Assembly: GCF_023806635.1 (NCBI RefSeq)
Contig: NZ_JAMTDQ010000115.1
Location: 1 to 47,248 of the forward strand
Length of the DNA: 47,248 nucleotides
Source: Accumulibacter sp.
Lineage (GTDB): Bacteria > Pseudomonadota > Gammaproteobacteria > Burkholderiales > Rhodocyclaceae
Direction: 5' to 3'
Notes under the pieces: generated by a model
Database searches by the model: none
The model's input: the letters and a program-made list of their open reading frames with translations, nothing else
What the model was told of the DNA's origin: nothing
Part shown: positions 29,601-31,818 of the stretch, piece after piece
Layout: every line of letters begins with the position of its first letter
Numbering within the stretch: the stretch's first letter is position 1
Made by a program: the position numbers and the translations under genes

Positions 29601-31818
29601 GGTCATCCTGCCAGAGGCGCAGCAGACCTTCGCGGTCGTCGCCCGTCGTGTGGACGGCGAGGAGCGCGACGTGCTGTTCCCAGATGCCGATTCCCTGCTC
29701 GACGACTGCCCACGAACCGTCATCGCGGGCGCGCCAGGTCGCCAGCCAGGTGCTCTGCGCGGTCGACTGGGCGCCGGGCCATGGGTTGCGTTGCACGGCC
29801 ACGAAATCGCCACGGCGGTCGCCATCGATGTCGAGCGACAAGCGCTCCGCCTGCAGTAGATTGAGACCGTAGCCGTTGGTCTCGCCGTGCTGCGCGAAGC
29901 GCTGGCCATCGCCCTGCCAGAGCGTCAGCGTGCTGACGTTTTCGCCTGGCTGCCAGGCCAGCACGAGGTCGGCGAGGCCATCGCCGGTGGCATCGAACAG
30001 CCGATGCTCGCCGCCGGGCGAGTGGGTGCCGAGCGCTGTGCGTGCCGCGAACGACAGGCGGTCGCCGATCGTCAGCCAGGTTTCGGCGACCGCCTGGCCG
30101 TCGGCGGTCTGGCGGATCAGCGTCAGATCGCTGCGACCGTCGGCGTCGAGGTCGCCGCTCAGGTAGCGTGTCGCCGCGTGCCAGGGCCCGAGTTCGATCG
30201 CCGGCCCGGCGGCAAAGGCGGTGGCGGTGGCCAGCCACTGGCGGGCGACCGCCTGGCCATCGGCGCGATGGCTGATCTGCAGCAGGTCGCGTCGGCCGTC
30301 GCCGTCGAAGTCGGCATCGAACCAGGCGAGATCGCCCGGCCAGCCCTGCCCGGCGGCGAAAGACCGGCCATCCGACAGCCAGAGCTCGACCTGCATCTCG
30401 CCGCTGGCGTCGCGCCAACTGGCGAGCAGGTCGGCGCGGCCATCGCCGTCATGATCGTGCAGTCGCCAGTCGGCCTCACCGCTGACGTGGCCGAGGGCGG
30501 TCTCGGAAAGTGCGCGGTAATCGGTTCCCCGGACGGCGGCGACGGCGCGCCAGGCCGTGGCGATCGTCTGCCCGTCACCGCGCTGCCAGATCTGGACGAT
30601 GTCGCCGCGCAGGTCGCCGTCCACGTCGCCGGCGAGGAAGCGCTGCGCCGGCCGCGGGCTGCCGAGCGGGCTCGTGCGCATCGCCGTCAGACGGCTGCCA
30701 TTGTCCCGCCAGTGCGTCACCTGCAGTTCGCCCTGATCGTCGTGCGCGATGTGCAGGAGGTCGTCGCGGCCGGCACCGCTGCTGTTGGCGAGCAGCGCGA
30801 CGTGCCGCGCCCACCGTCCGAGCGCTTGGCCGGCGACAGCGCCGCTGCCGCCATCGCGGACGCTCAGCCAGGTGCTCGAGTCGCTGCTCGCGTCCTGCGC
30901 CGGATCGCGTTGCACGACGACCAGTTCGCTGCGGCGATCGCCGTCGAGATCGACCGTCAGCGTCCGTGTGTCGGTCAGGTTCTGCGGCCAGGTATCCAGC
31001 AGAGCCCAAAGCTGGAAGGTCGAGCCGTCGTTTCGCCAGACGTTGAACCGGTTGCGGCCGTCGCCGCGGACTTCGAGCACGGCGAGGTCGGCGAGGCCAT
31101 CGCCATCGCTGTCGCCGAGGGTGTAGTGGGTATCGGCGGGGTAGGCCAGCAAGGCGCTCTGGCCGGCCGGCTGCAGGCCACTGTCGCGCATCAGCCAGGT
31201 GTGGGCGACCGCCAGACTGCCGGCGGCCTGGCGGATCTCGCCGAGGTCGCTGCGACCGTCACCATCGATGTCGCCGACGAGGAAACGGCTGTCGGCCAGC
31301 CAGGGGCCGAGCACCACCGCTTCGCCGCCGCTGAAACCATCTCCGGCGGCGAGCCACGCTCGGGCGATGGCCATGCCGTCGGCGCGCCGGCTGATCTGCA
31401 GCAGGTCGGCGCGGCCGTCGGCGTCGAAGTCGGCGTCGAGCAGCCGGTCCGCTGCAGCGGCCCCGCTGGGTGCCGGGCCGCTGCCGGGGCCGGCCGCCGC
31501 TGCGGCGATGACGACGCGAACGGCCGCTGGCTGGGTGTCGTCGGCCGCCAGCGGCGCGCTCGCCACGGCGGCGGCGACCGGAATGGTTGCGACGGGCAGA
31601 TCGCCGGAAAGCAGCAGCCGTGGTTCGAGCGCTTCGCAATGCAGGCGCGACGCAGGTGTTGCCGGCGCGGGGCGCCAAGTCGCGGCGGGCGGTCGGTCGC
31701 GGGCGGTGACTTCCGCCACGCATCTGCGCCAGGCCTGGCGGATGGCCTCGAGCAGTGGCCTGAGTGGCGGCCCCGGCGGGTGTAGCGCCGATTGGTGCGG
31801 TCTTGCAGAGCGGCGCAT
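2107..31818 (-). CDS. Giant LEPR-xLL multidomain protein with GH19 and matrixin modules
   Basis: A single uninterrupted frame encodes about 9,903 residues (about 1 MDa), probably exported and surface-associated. I start at ATG 31818 because AGGGGGAA lies six bases upstream; the frame could extend 21 codons farther. The Arg-rich N-terminus has no normal Sec signal but carries LEPRLLLSGD (residues 64-73), the LEPR-xLL motif of very large bacterial repeat proteins. Approximate domain order: FG-GAP units (128-1230), CARDB repeats (1287-3270), PPC-like (3277-3363), IPT/TIG-like (3377-3460), a poorly characterised region with an Ig-like end (to 4180), a propeller (4250-4545), putative-Ig repeats (4790-5755), an RHS/YD-like stretch (6135-6255), dockerin-like EF-hands (6345-6405), bacterial Ig-like and ZU5-like parts, a second propeller (7210-7475), PG-binding-like (7850-7905), GH19 (8190-8410), matrixin (8640-8820), jelly-roll-like and cadherin-like domains (8870-9720), and an Ala/Pro-rich tail. 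No RTX nonapeptides, PEP-CTERM, LPxTG or C-terminal membrane anchor are seen. Roles in adhesion plus glycan/protein cutting are inferred. Confidence 0.92.
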   Translation of the reverse strand: MRRSARPHQSALHPPGPPLRPLLEAIRQAWRRCVAEVTARDRPPAATWRPAPATPASRLHCEALEPRLLLSGDLPVATIPVAAAVASAPLAADDTQPAAVRVVIAAAAAGPGSGPAPSGAAAADRLLDADFDADGRADLLQISRRADGMAIARAWLAAGDGFSGGEAVVLGPWLADSRFLVGDIDGDGRSDLGEIRQAAGSLAVAHTWLMRDSGLQPAGQSALLAYPADTHYTLGDSDGDGLADLAVLEVRGDGRNRFNVWRNDGSTFQLWALLDTWPQNLTDTRTLTVDLDGDRRSELVVVQRDPAQDASSDSSTWLSVRDGGSGAVAGQALGRWARHVALLANSSGAGRDDLLHIAHDDQGELQVTHWRDNGSRLTAMRTSPLGSPRPAQRFLAGDVDGDLRGDIVQIWQRGDGQTIATAWRAVAAVRGTDYRALSETALGHVSGEADWRLHDHDGDGRADLLASWRDASGEMQVELWLSDGRSFAAGQGWPGDLAWFDADFDGDGRRDLLQISHRADGQAVARQWLATATAFAAGPAIELGPWHAATRYLSGDLDADGRSDLTLIRQTADGQAVAETWLTIGDRLSFAARTALGTHSPGGEHRLFDATGDGLADLVLAWQPGENVSTLTLWQGDGQRFAQHGETNGYGLNLLQAERLSLDIDGDRRGDFVAVQRNPWPGAQSTAQSTWLATWRARDDGSWAVVEQGIGIWEQHVALLAVHTTGDDREGLLRLWQDDQGNLQATVWRSNGALFDDAGSSQLGAPRPAQRFDAADLDGDGDSDLVQIWRDPQGRSVATTWRAVQQGEGFRYERQGELVLGAPGDGIDWRLQDHDGDARADLLGTWRRPDGQAEIGVWHADSLGFVGGNGWLGDLRWLAADFDGDGQDDGFEVGHRGDGMAVGRLWLASGGGLAAGQTIELGAWRADTRYLPGDVDGDGWSDLGVISRQPGGNVVASFWLSRGDHLEWSADSVLDRYPAGSDHSLADADGDGRADLLVHWLPGNGTTRFTLWPSDGSGLQRGISQDADWAGLAGSIRLPLEINGDGRSDLVMLRLHPLADPLGSDYGAWLSAWTPRDDGSWQVAQQGIGIWAQQVALLAGNADGDDRQDLLRIWRDEQGEQQLSIWLSQGGDFAAADTIPLGGPRQAQRFLAGDFDDDGCDELLQIWRDSADQAVATTWHRDGAGGYWSTDSILGTWSDDAHHLPLRRAFGATELLRSTVAAGGVATVEVWSYGNGFVLGSRDSQPSTAGNPAPRHFVQSAQQTGDTPAATHFRQALVGSAADTSQPRPDLVSSDLAITPDANWAAASAVTVSWRTSNPGQAAASGTWRELVEVRNETTGETVLRLEIATGPGLGRSSLDIGESVRRSVLLPWPAGSAGHGDISFRILADAQGTIAEGNPQGSAEDNNEVVLRIANGPDLSIANLRAQPAPAAAGEELTVFWDDRNAGGVATASTWNDRLQITNLDSGELLADLLLPFEPAPAGHDPLAAGASRQRSHTLRLPDGARGSGRIEIRVGVDEQLDGQGTVFEANRSGNAETNNRAQLVIDSLLTQQPDLLPLGLDVPATAWSGEPLSVGWQVLNQGNAASDRGEWNDRLLLSLDRLPSADDIVLAAAVAHSGILAAGATYDARSTLQLPRDLAGEYFVLLLVNADAGVDEATARDRRRLDNNLLASPDRLRVDLRPTPDLVPGDLVAAATLRPGDAATLRYTLRNVGAAASPAGWWDRIYLDRGAAGGLLELAAVRHDASLAVQESLTRDVHLTLPGWLADGDYRWLVRSDADGTVDERNGEDNNEAAVPLRVQRPDLHVASLQAPQIARSGDRIRVEWRVENRGASASGDWLDRVELVQGTSRRVVATQAHQHGLAAGAGYDASAEFVLPLESSGDFQIVVSTDSEQRVDDRDRQDNQQARTTRVDQLPWADLAVTALSAPQRVIGDPARFTVDWTVANVGTGPGVGSAWSEQVVLSSDDLIGNGDDRVVGEHRQQGLLAAGETASRSLDIVLPAGLSGRYRLFVVADARHEVFENFSEADNAARLPQPIDLMPRPYADLQVVSVATSGAAASGQPLRVEWEVANRGIGPTDTADWRDEIWLSRNADGSDRVASFGWAQHIGQLAAGESYRRSVELTLPDGIVGDHYLNVRTGGPFEFIFGDNNHGNSPAVPVALSNTADLVVDHIGLPQSAVEGDWIDVSWTVYNQGVAAAASGWRDSLRLLPAGGGAPIELGSFAFDRGLAAGERYTRNEQVRLPARIAGPYRLQVVSNAAPDAQGRQLYEHGSAAGNNTTLSAGLLDISLRQRPDLRLTRIEVAEHVPAGGTTAIRYTTGNFGSAATSGLWIDKAYLSLDAFLSSDDLLVGEIASPGALAPGEFHSATTANIDLPLRLRGDAFLIVAADANGQIDEHPNEANNVLAVPFTIDPLPFADLVTSEVVAPSQAVHGASIEVRYRVANLGSARTRGEADATESWTDSVWLARDQRRPGAFKGDILLGTFEHVGKLDPGEDYRRSVQVRLPDGLASGQYHLSVWSDTYDLILEDTLASQINPQDPQQIDGNNHRARAIGILGATPPDLVLAEVVAPDTATAGGSYGYSYRVVNRGERFTGDWVDSVYLADNPDWQLARTVWHLGDHSVDRTLADGDGYTVSQSLLLAPSVSGRFLIVRTDSGNRIAEANELNNSDAHASLVSSHAADLRVTEVRTESTAFSGEETRISWTVGNFGADVWAGSRSWVDAVYLSRDPVFDADRALLLGSFVHANGGGLGSGGSYGNSATVRLPAGSDGQHYLYVITDANTDGAPGNPQRVRSELSGGDNGSARDQYFPRSVHEGTANDNNRGSAALTIRYREADLQVDGVSLSATSVVAGSQLTVSWQVSNRGSRETRASSWFDGLYLSRDTSLDDGDFALLAGGAAGGLAAQRISIGADGRAEVLGPGESYSASATFELPDSLSGDFHLIVRADTAINSDGRQRSTIRDGLPGLAVVGDAAGLVREFRDEGNNQAATSLSITPGVPPDLQVAEVAAPERVLAGQSLVVDWRVANRGGDTPGSQGTWNDLVYLSRDRFLDLDQDHYLGYRLHDQGLAAGDHYAARQSFAVPAHLAGAYYVFVVSDPARIWGSGNSGRLRESGNEDNNAGAAPQPVLVETPPAADIRVGSVLLPARAEVGEEIRIEYSVFNDSSNPARGQWTDALYLSADSDWDVGDLLIGRIAHSGDLAGGATYTATLAASLPPVRDGNWRVIVRTDLYNEVFEGSRSAAASGLALSPGEANNHGASGSTLQVSVPELPLGSALATTLVAGRPILYRIAVAPGESLRVSLDAASDHGDNELYLRFADAPSAHQFDAAHGNPVAADQQAVVSTTRAGDYYVLARARQAGAAQAVSLRADLLPLSVTGISPDHGGIGNDAQPWITIDISGSHFDPAALVRLSRPGVFEAEPERWQVLDSSHIRAIFDSRRLPPGLYDLSVINPDGQRVTEPQCYLVEPAAASEVTIAVGGPRSLDPGDGATYSVSLQSLGNLDTPYVRFSVGVPEMGYSPDLLAALPLPYLVFSSSLAGRPDGPTADAAGNTLSFGPTPTQGLARSDIPWVRIEGVNNSDGHDIATGYALDLAGGGFAGAAVRLQTYPGLREWLSRDFDGLRAWLYTLHPEWQALGLLDGGVADLDRIAADLGRRFLSRVEGEHLTSLEALAMPFRFDLVASATALGRDEFIAEQTAHAQRLRAAILADPDAPASLSVIAADADQWQAAWLAALETAGILRPVGEAAPIRTQSQVLSLNATLGAGILLSRGGDAYRTQADLVAFFAQVQEWYGDSARHMGDANARKAPISYFETRQNRDGSVSVPVPQLADRDRFDLGATRETHFLDFSVFVGGQSELEYLRHIGVLDEDFRPLAAQALDFTRYLPDSPAQPAAASALLRVGGPQALRGSDGRQHVAAGLALPYRIEFTNPVASPAGELRISSQIDASLDAASFRLGDLRIGDLAVHLPADRATFQGDFDFSGSRGFILRVSAGIDGGSRVATWLLQAIDPATGEVVRDRSRGLLPAVVATTGAGVTPDGFVAYTVRAADNAASGSDIRTAARLLVDALPPIDSQAHAIRLDNEAPRTQLTVTPTGPRSAAGIASFDLRWQSTDELSGVRSVSLYVAEDGGRFHLWQRQLPAGTEQAAFVGDAGRHYEFVAVATDHAGNAEADWLAQTRLPADGARQEIVAALGANETVAPTPATPVAAADRSQPSNALFAAAARLLPGQVAGSLRSDLGSVLAPFSLRSFAHGYGASAAGIGAQALVEMPDGTILASAGALRNEIHRFAADGLQTADRAAAPLFILDAPVIDMQVDAFGQLWAMSGDELLRLDPDSGRVVQRLRAPGDQPLTHALAIDPGTGEIYASSGAGILVYDPAVGDPNQAWKSFSRQRVGDLAFAPDGRLWAVKRAGNEFASAAAHASSEIISFPMSGRDAGRGEVEYRLAGIIDSIAFAAPGSHLAGLLFASSQPGQQPSADGVSAAREGSVWMIELAGRSTLQLASGGSRGESIVATRDGRILVAQTRSIDEIALQRVPTVSALTVPDGALVPLPLNRIGVVFDQEMQIGEAGDVASVLHRDNYRLLALQSGTAGETAQHPASVSWDPATRTAWLDVSGLAAGDYRLQIARRIESRAHMPLATDFESHFTALEDLGHQLRVDFSNTRASRATGELSYDLSVTNIGSDEVVGPLALLLDPGRHFGATVADAVAGGGEQADLWLIDLGDALNDLGGRLASGATIAGLTVSIVPASRFAAHSGIEPIVKANLGHGVYAAPRDNRPPLLRLAAAPDGDELPPARVGEAWSAAIEALDSDGSRLDWQLLEAPAGLSLQAAPATSSVPAGTSSVATLAWTPPAAADADSTLLVRVEDSRGGSALRRFQLPVSGGNHAPLLAVPDDIVIREGEALALPLRAADADGDHLTLLLDALPPGARFDSGSGLLHWTPGHDQAGLWRDIRFSASDGKRIASRSFSITVEQAHAAPQFEPQPAHFLREGDPWTLQLAGSVPGSTAGATQPGGETLQLEYGAAWLPGGATLNPQTGRVAWTPGYNQHGHYRIPLTLTATWTTADGGSEQTRAGAELILDVANANAAPVLPQTASLHVREGQPLRFSIFAFDADNPDFQPALRQQPGAAAIAGAGVAPTVGYRVGGLPAGARFDAETLEIVWTPDYDQAGSYTIDVTASDDGDGTGIPLGSTLSLSIVVANANRAPLIGDIAAASVDRGDTIDIRVTASDADARRDGSPIRLDFAGLPRFARFIADAASPLGEASGWLRLAPGEGDRGDYLFAVTASDDGDGDPQQILASSRSFVVSARSTTEAPQIDGPRQVVAIAGQPFSLTLRARDLDQDALQWTAAGLPAGATLTPGPRYGEAVLAWTPAAADGGLHDIELIVSDSGLPPPGGGQPLPQQPQPNVSRQPLRIVVRDDNAAPQVAAIRVDAADVADTGGTLHLTATEGVPLAIEIRASDADADPLHWQFDSLPRGMTVTPEDGRVVLAWTPDLFAAQDGNGGAAGLWRLSLRASDGMAHFSRDIELQVGNRNQPPRIAPLPLQLVGEGETLSFSVVASDADGDAVRLALLREPTTPAGVHLDPASGQFSWRPGHEVVDNATAADRSFVFTFRADDGQASSSQSVRVLVLDDNRRPQVVARNHAVVVGDTLRIPLVADGAASPGGAGIVASDPDGVAQTQALTFRFAGLPAGATHDERSRELLWTPGPGQVGDHLLTLEVADGQPGGSGRSQQEFVVRVVASAAANAPAILVSTTPERAARPQQAVIGSARAEFWSGIADLAVEWRSAAAEPWQGVAVDAAGRFRFTPEAPGLVELRVTATDRDGFAAQRVHALPVLDAADSAAPRLAWSGALRGATGSAPPVRVAAPLLLAADLAEAQLMGWELLLAPAGSDEWSTLAAQESRATAIDQTLLLATLDPALLANGVWQLRLVARDLAGRSSRIDAAVLIDTPLKAPPAAIASDAVYQLGGHALALARVLPAAPSPAAAAIDRRPGVANDFGNWQLPLLAPLLRSDQPATLPSGAIAPWRDGARVWVGVPRDLADAAAGELALRFSLAAVGERLAGDAAAPLVWRPAFSSDRGWQLQAQASDAGTDPDSLIRLGDSLYDQVSGLPWVPQRYTLTSPGGDRYHLDSGGRLRQVEFADGAQWLLSDAGVAALAADGSPAGRIELLRDADGRIGRVGGRIAGAAEPAGTAYLYDRSGNLRLVRAIGSGSGTAYVHDAGGALLATAPTADLGTPVTWNGLSNEWQGAIDNGATLAFTIRDSEIASVARSPAGGGPLLIAVDSTAADAGATIEFVGGQVLGSRENGATRTTLLQIGEGGAKLLRLTGSGAAHVSLRVAGDLNVDGRVDATDALLWEAAQRAGLNASDVDGDGSSDAIDRQIVFANSGFSANRAPAIIGQPPLRTHSDLSMTIALHGLARDAEGDTPFWRVVQASNGQARLAADGQSLLFTPQAGFTGQATVRLQADDGYNAGQPVDLAIDVSGARLQQIHLAPLDHLLTGQTQAISATLDFADELGVALHDPAYLAVQAAELAGLGDDGGARIVVDDGRDRVRATGVGPALLVVSRSDASGQAVQAVAALNVLAASALTGTGDDDGATGDALPAADPEVYPRTLSLVPGATRQFRVQRIDPATGERVDIHAASQTGFPGSPERVEIDRDPWTQEPLRDPATGEVLIDPATGDIVLDPDSGDILVSVIPAIAEVRNDTRYFSSDATIASVGPDGLVSAHRAGRVTLSVVHLANGVDASGAVTTRAIGQTDVVLLVQAPQAIDDDPATPIPAAGMIQAAQGGIVQTASGELLLIGAGALSEDTPVSISRIDLARLVAETGLAAPAPGLLQTLAAFRLDLGERPTAAPVQLSIPLQDTSGVREGDEVLFLRRGLAPGSDGRLQDAWWILDNGFIAGDAAAGLVARTASPPYSGIAGSGDLICVRTTFDRQSGAPTLQGFGADALALRVGDLVLGLATELGNGSLSGLAAAGDLLAALAGSADVHAIRRTYGGVYRTVPVLKDLAAGILTLPGDGGSGSLPAAGDSETAPRVVRAAMLASGRLELTLAGLQSPAAATAAPATALRVWITPAAPAIDSAGSASVGPWRDDHGVQRDRLRVWQRLVDLHPLAGDASELTLDLDLPPGIAAGLHVISIQRMLQTIDPNDPGQTRWVADGEAATLRLTTPTGFNLVAGEDMIRVLRGGVEIAGIAYPDAGGAATAATGGKTDAIAFSLDNRLAFVARGHGQIDVIDTATMTLADTLRVGSANISSLAVSGRWLYIAEGGSHDPAGGHRLLRANIDPADSRFLALQQIELPRSVSGANALWGYVDLAVNHGLHSYLAVTASQQGLGIGSPRSAAGGAIFIVDLDAARESAGRLDATVSGACTPVSVPDGEGKAPQFVAAAGISDQTLRFLLSDAQDENAGLATVSVALGSDGRLQGAPAFRRLPLLGSSAGHDRSQGEYQLNIQRAQSPVLVETGDGREYALVADYFFDFLDPLHHAGDAASGARQLGGKVGIIRDPFGQRPEYLGATSPLAGANISRLAVGDDGGTLWADLRYWPTLDSSPPPAGLLRWDLGELLAAAERNSLAAQASPRPLPIDRELVGGTIQQVVTPLRHELGDGSRLTSGWIFGMAASPLRHPDSVRFTDPVDGGHFLKTIEADRNLEVPSFNYGDIARVDLFKLIRSQYAGTLAQVPDADLNINWSNIEVSGAATLLRDGKGHLLTAEREDGMQSVEAAGRRSYHGLQTVGGDAGKQVLGSSGIVFLVPVLDVERLRKGEALKPGEITIHIAGFDRSRPDERLSLKLRVVDYARAADTTFIGDRPLNNPGYHEFALDGSVGGDPRSDNRLLDVARVEQRLKYLGYGLSAIPKSGEVRVNGTLEAAELITLRQFDQIVQNAADYQDSSSETVKDRKGKSTTVVKPLPPITLSAASVSWLNAYNAPHWMQYRFGNGSALPGWSDRTDPKKPVEAMGTSWVHDLMVASQGANRTSDGKARQPLWFAGTNLLGNRLHLGINTAYISLDNQKGIYGDEWLLGLSSPDSVDLRDVTASKENGATAQQKLKYLLEEMARLRQQPGNGTWDAERAQKLADLLQYVNRVQTNGRSSNNQVDALKDFLAVYTATQNDTVAANGSLDEQLSAIKSGGSDDARRAIQRALFGGGSQASGLIATDNLLLGGVGDKGAGFGSQLSAESLAAIMGSTADGVRDWVEPLNSALETFDINTAKRVAAFLVNARFEAFFDSDLVENRSDQSAELAYGNRYGNDTPGDGARYKGRGIMQITFKWGYEVLGEGGYRGWTHKGPRPYRPEANKVPGLNDILGTSHDFVQNPDAMIANKGIAALSGAWYWRYGAQPVDGDLNRIIDRSTELDATNFEDATKGIKGHGNSPEHRRNRDARLVYWNRVGSETINNQNAFGNVKHVLAELGFSPDSHRDYNTKFGVSLASQSPLAIERVRHLEDRSSGVLASDVLATEHLRHALSFDQGESAMFALEHLFQDAHQPATTAFRMADAQRARKTTQEVPRMGICVISPTHAQIRELESRHPISRVIRPRADAEDHFAPKDNKWTGFEPQFTEENRLASVSILEMPKHGQLVAYRGELGTDFAPGTSVEYIPNPGFTGKDKLTVLVTSQNGPSIIFSYHLHVTPAAGRFDLYDGSAYKRYCPRGLLIWKISENPSPDPSVGAFSLEPAGTWIAIDEDLAREVSFASLPDFALGHTTGAGSAAAITLDTDAAGHGWFVDDTPLLNEEFLPTSHPNEWVARPGSAADGRIDLLTVLLHEQGHALGLEHSTDPHHLMAATLTPGIRRTLSAADQLALLRLAGYLPPPDSPGDAHAAFSWGVPLPFSRVTSLAHGASPALATAGEPAATRTQLHIAANPRLENPAFTDGSGWSTRGDVRFADGAATLIESPDDHTRLSQVFVLGDDDHFLSFTLADIAIGDQLRGPDDAFEMALIDATTGLPLLLAGGLTRSDAALNRQADGSESSASEIGVTHNADGSRRYVADLRGIAAGSVLSIAFDLIGFAATAGDGPEARNSRVTIRDLHLGAAPQVPRAQDDAATTAEDVPLRIDVLANDSGVAGGSAVEVLSGPASGTLVVEGDGSLLYQPAADWHGEDRFSYRLRGVPGVAAQAEVRLTVTPVNDPPRVNPLAASLPEDGTILLDLLATAADSDGDALTLSVGTPQHGSLTLLDDGRYAYRPAADYHGDDSFTIRASDGASSVDGSVRLTITPVNDAPLARDHVSELGEDGWLALDLPALGSDADGDPLTLAFTGQPAHGTLSRDAQGRLVYTPVADWGGHERFTYTLGDGSAESQPATILLAVTPLGDAPELALGGVPGGQRELFRTSWERVANPDSGATLLYETTLEDWRSTGQAVDRAQPGQGFRIWSSGDHTGGIAGSNPALRAAAGNGNNWLELGGGNGDDRHAIAIERAIETLAGARYTLVLDIAGLPGLSADQSRITLSVDGREIGQAAAASPAGALAWQSRRFDFVGSGGRQLLRISHSAGNVAGKAGATMVDDIVLGESAPLASGRAGTAIALPVLGAALADRDGSETLRLTIGGLPPGATLSDGARQFSATASNRVLDLAGWNLARLSLQPPREFSGTLRLDLVATAEEQSNRSEATRRAQIELLVEAAHTAPVARDASFAVAPGSRVRIDLRQLIGDGDGDALRLRVTDPAHGELIDDGGGSWTYLAGTRFSGSDSFRYTVSDGHAETSATVRLTLAEEAVPPGRASQAAGGAPDPASLPAAGGAAPALACSAGHWPGGSGSATGNAAAPTGEPADHAHGSSLHAWPATAWPSLGAARQAAATAPGAAARAAARLLAAAPATPRAALHGARHDASHPANPTKAATPPATPAIDWSASPHLPFAAARRTPAPWLPAFLGTTPGSATIPDLTALKIRIDA
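3265..3815 (-). other. Jelly-roll/CBM-like domain near C-terminus
   Basis: About residues 9334-9519 of the giant protein contain ETTLEDWRSTG, GNNWLELGGGNGDD, ARYTLVLDIAGLPG and MVDDIVLGES, the pattern of DUF642/CBM-like beta-sandwich domains that bind carbohydrate or matrix. The assignment is by pattern only. Confidence 0.45.
3850..4660 (-). repeat. Three tandem cadherin-like domains
   Basis: Three units of about 90 residues in the giant protein (about 9053-9323) begin with DD/ARD-type acidic starts (TTAEDVPLRIDVLANDS, LPEDGTILLDLLATAADSDG, LGEDGWLALDLPALGSDADG) and end in SYRLR, FTIRASDG and FTYTLGDG strands. This is the calcium-binding cadherin-like tandem found in bacterial adhesins. A fourth related unit occurs near 2670-2920. 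Confidence 0.8.
5380..5870 (-). other. Matrixin-type (M10-like) zinc metalloprotease domain
   Basis: About residues 8640-8820 contain HEQGHALGLEH (residues 8776-8786; bases 5461-5493), the complete zinc-binding HExxHxxGxxH of metzincins, followed by HHLMAATL, a plausible Met-turn. Upstream segments (AAITLDTDAAGHGWFVD, TPLLNEEF) fit the LEPR-xLL-protein version of this domain. All metal ligands and the catalytic Glu are present, so an active protease is plausible, possibly for self-processing or release. Confidence 0.85.
6610..7280 (-). other. GH19 chitinase/endolysin-like domain in giant protein
   Basis: Residues about 8190-8410 show a GH19 / lysozyme-like hydrolase: AAFLVNARFEAFFD aligns with the family's AxFLAQxxHExGGF; then YGNRYGND, GDGARYKGRGIMQIT (the strongly conserved substrate-cleft motif), a GxAALSGAWYWR segment and a C-terminal IKGHGNSPEHRRNR block. 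The acid-catalyst glutamate is kept (E8236) but the preceding His is Phe. GC drops to 43-58% in lines counted inside the domain. It would cut chitin or peptidoglycan chains outside the cell if active. Confidence 0.75.
8100..8265 (-). other. Peptidoglycan-binding-like domain in giant protein
   Basis: Around residues 7850-7905, VARVEQRLKYLGYGLSAIP is followed by VNGTLEAAELITLRQFDQIV. This matches the three-helix PG_binding_1 pattern (VxxLQxxLxxLGY ... VDGxxGxxTxxAVxxFQ) with some drift. It lies about 330 residues before the GH19 domain, an arrangement common in cell-wall hydrolases. Confidence 0.55.
9400..10190 (-). other. Second internal propeller-like region
   Basis: About residues 7210-7475 of the giant protein contain blade-like units (AIAFSLDNRLAFVARGHGQ, IDVIDTATMTLADTLRVG, SSLAVSGRWLYIAEGG), resembling YVTN-type beta-propeller repeats. 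The region precedes the PG-binding-like and GH19 parts. Confidence 0.6.
12600..12800 (-). other. Dockerin-like paired EF-hand loops
   Basis: Residues about 6345-6405 of the giant protein contain DLNVDGRVDATDALLWE and, after a short linker, DVDGDGSSDAIDRQIVFAN. The two Dx[ND]xDGxxxxxD calcium loops about 25 residues apart match the type I dockerin layout. No cohesin is visible in this window; in non-cellulosomal bacteria such modules can act as calcium-stabilised linkers. Confidence 0.65.
13060..13420 (-). other. RHS/YD-like short stretch in giant protein
   Basis: Within about residues 6135-6255 the translation contains RYHLDSGGRLRQVEFADG, then AYLYDRSGNLRLVRAIGSG and AYVHDAGGALLATA. These look like two to four degenerate YD/RHS repeats, which normally build beta-barrel shells. 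Too few copies are present for a full RHS shell, so this is a partial or decayed insertion. Confidence 0.5.
14560..17450 (-). repeat. About nine putative-Ig (He_PIG/cadherin-like) repeats
   Basis: Repeating blocks of 90-120 residues in the giant protein, each opening with N[RHQA]xP.. and containing D.DGD.L......LP.GA.. and ..LxWTPG..Q.G.Y...[VL].A.D, the signature of putative Ig (He_PIG) domains. They form another extended stalk segment (about residues 4790-5755) and are followed by further Ig-like units. Confidence 0.8.
18190..19070 (-). other. First internal non-FG-GAP propeller-like region
   Basis: Codes for about residues 4250-4545 of the giant protein. Short repeated units such as DMQVDAFGQLWAMSGDELLR, ALAIDPGTGEIYASSGAGI and DLAFAPDGRLWAVKR resemble SMP-30/NHL-type propeller blades. 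It is followed by an SbsA-like Ig segment beginning VPDGALVPLPLNRIGVVFD. A structural role is likely; no enzymatic residues are apparent. Confidence 0.55.
22010..27960 (-). repeat. Array of about 15 CARDB-like domains
   Basis: Fifteen successive units of about 130 residues begin with [PA]DLxVxxLxAPxxxxxGxx and continue with a VxWxVxNxG core, a W.D.[VL]YLS segment, a LxxGxxYxxxxxxxLP strand and a VxxDxxxxVxExxExNN ending. This is the CARDB (cell-adhesion-related bacterial Ig-like) pattern. Units diverge in sequence, so the array is old rather than a fresh amplification. It probably forms a long extended stalk between the propellers and the downstream domains. Confidence 0.85.
28090..31440 (-). 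repeat. Three tandem 7-unit FG-GAP/VCBS super-repeats
   Basis: The N-terminal part of the giant protein holds 21 FG-GAP-like units arranged as three super-repeats of about 375 residues, starting near residues 128 (DADFDADGRADLL), 501 (DADFDGDGRRDLL) and 879 (AADFDGDGQDDGF). Each has seven units in the same order, most with an Asp-rich calcium loop of the type DxDGDGRxDL followed by a W-containing strand. Corresponding units share more with each other than with their neighbours (for example unit 5 has no canonical loop start but keeps DDxxxLLxIWxD). The seventh unit of the third copy has lost its Asp loop. Seven FG-GAP units is the number that closes an integrin-type beta-propeller, so three consecutive propellers are predicted. 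Confidence 0.85.

Noticed and set aside
28090-31440. RTX calcium-binding nonapeptides
   Set aside because: The Asp/Gly-rich loops are of the DxDGDGxxDL FG-GAP type at about 50-residue spacing, not tandem GGxGxDxxx repeats.
22010-31440. CRISPR or non-coding repeat array
   Set aside because: The periodicity is at protein level within one frame, with diverged DNA; there are no short identical repeats with unique spacers.
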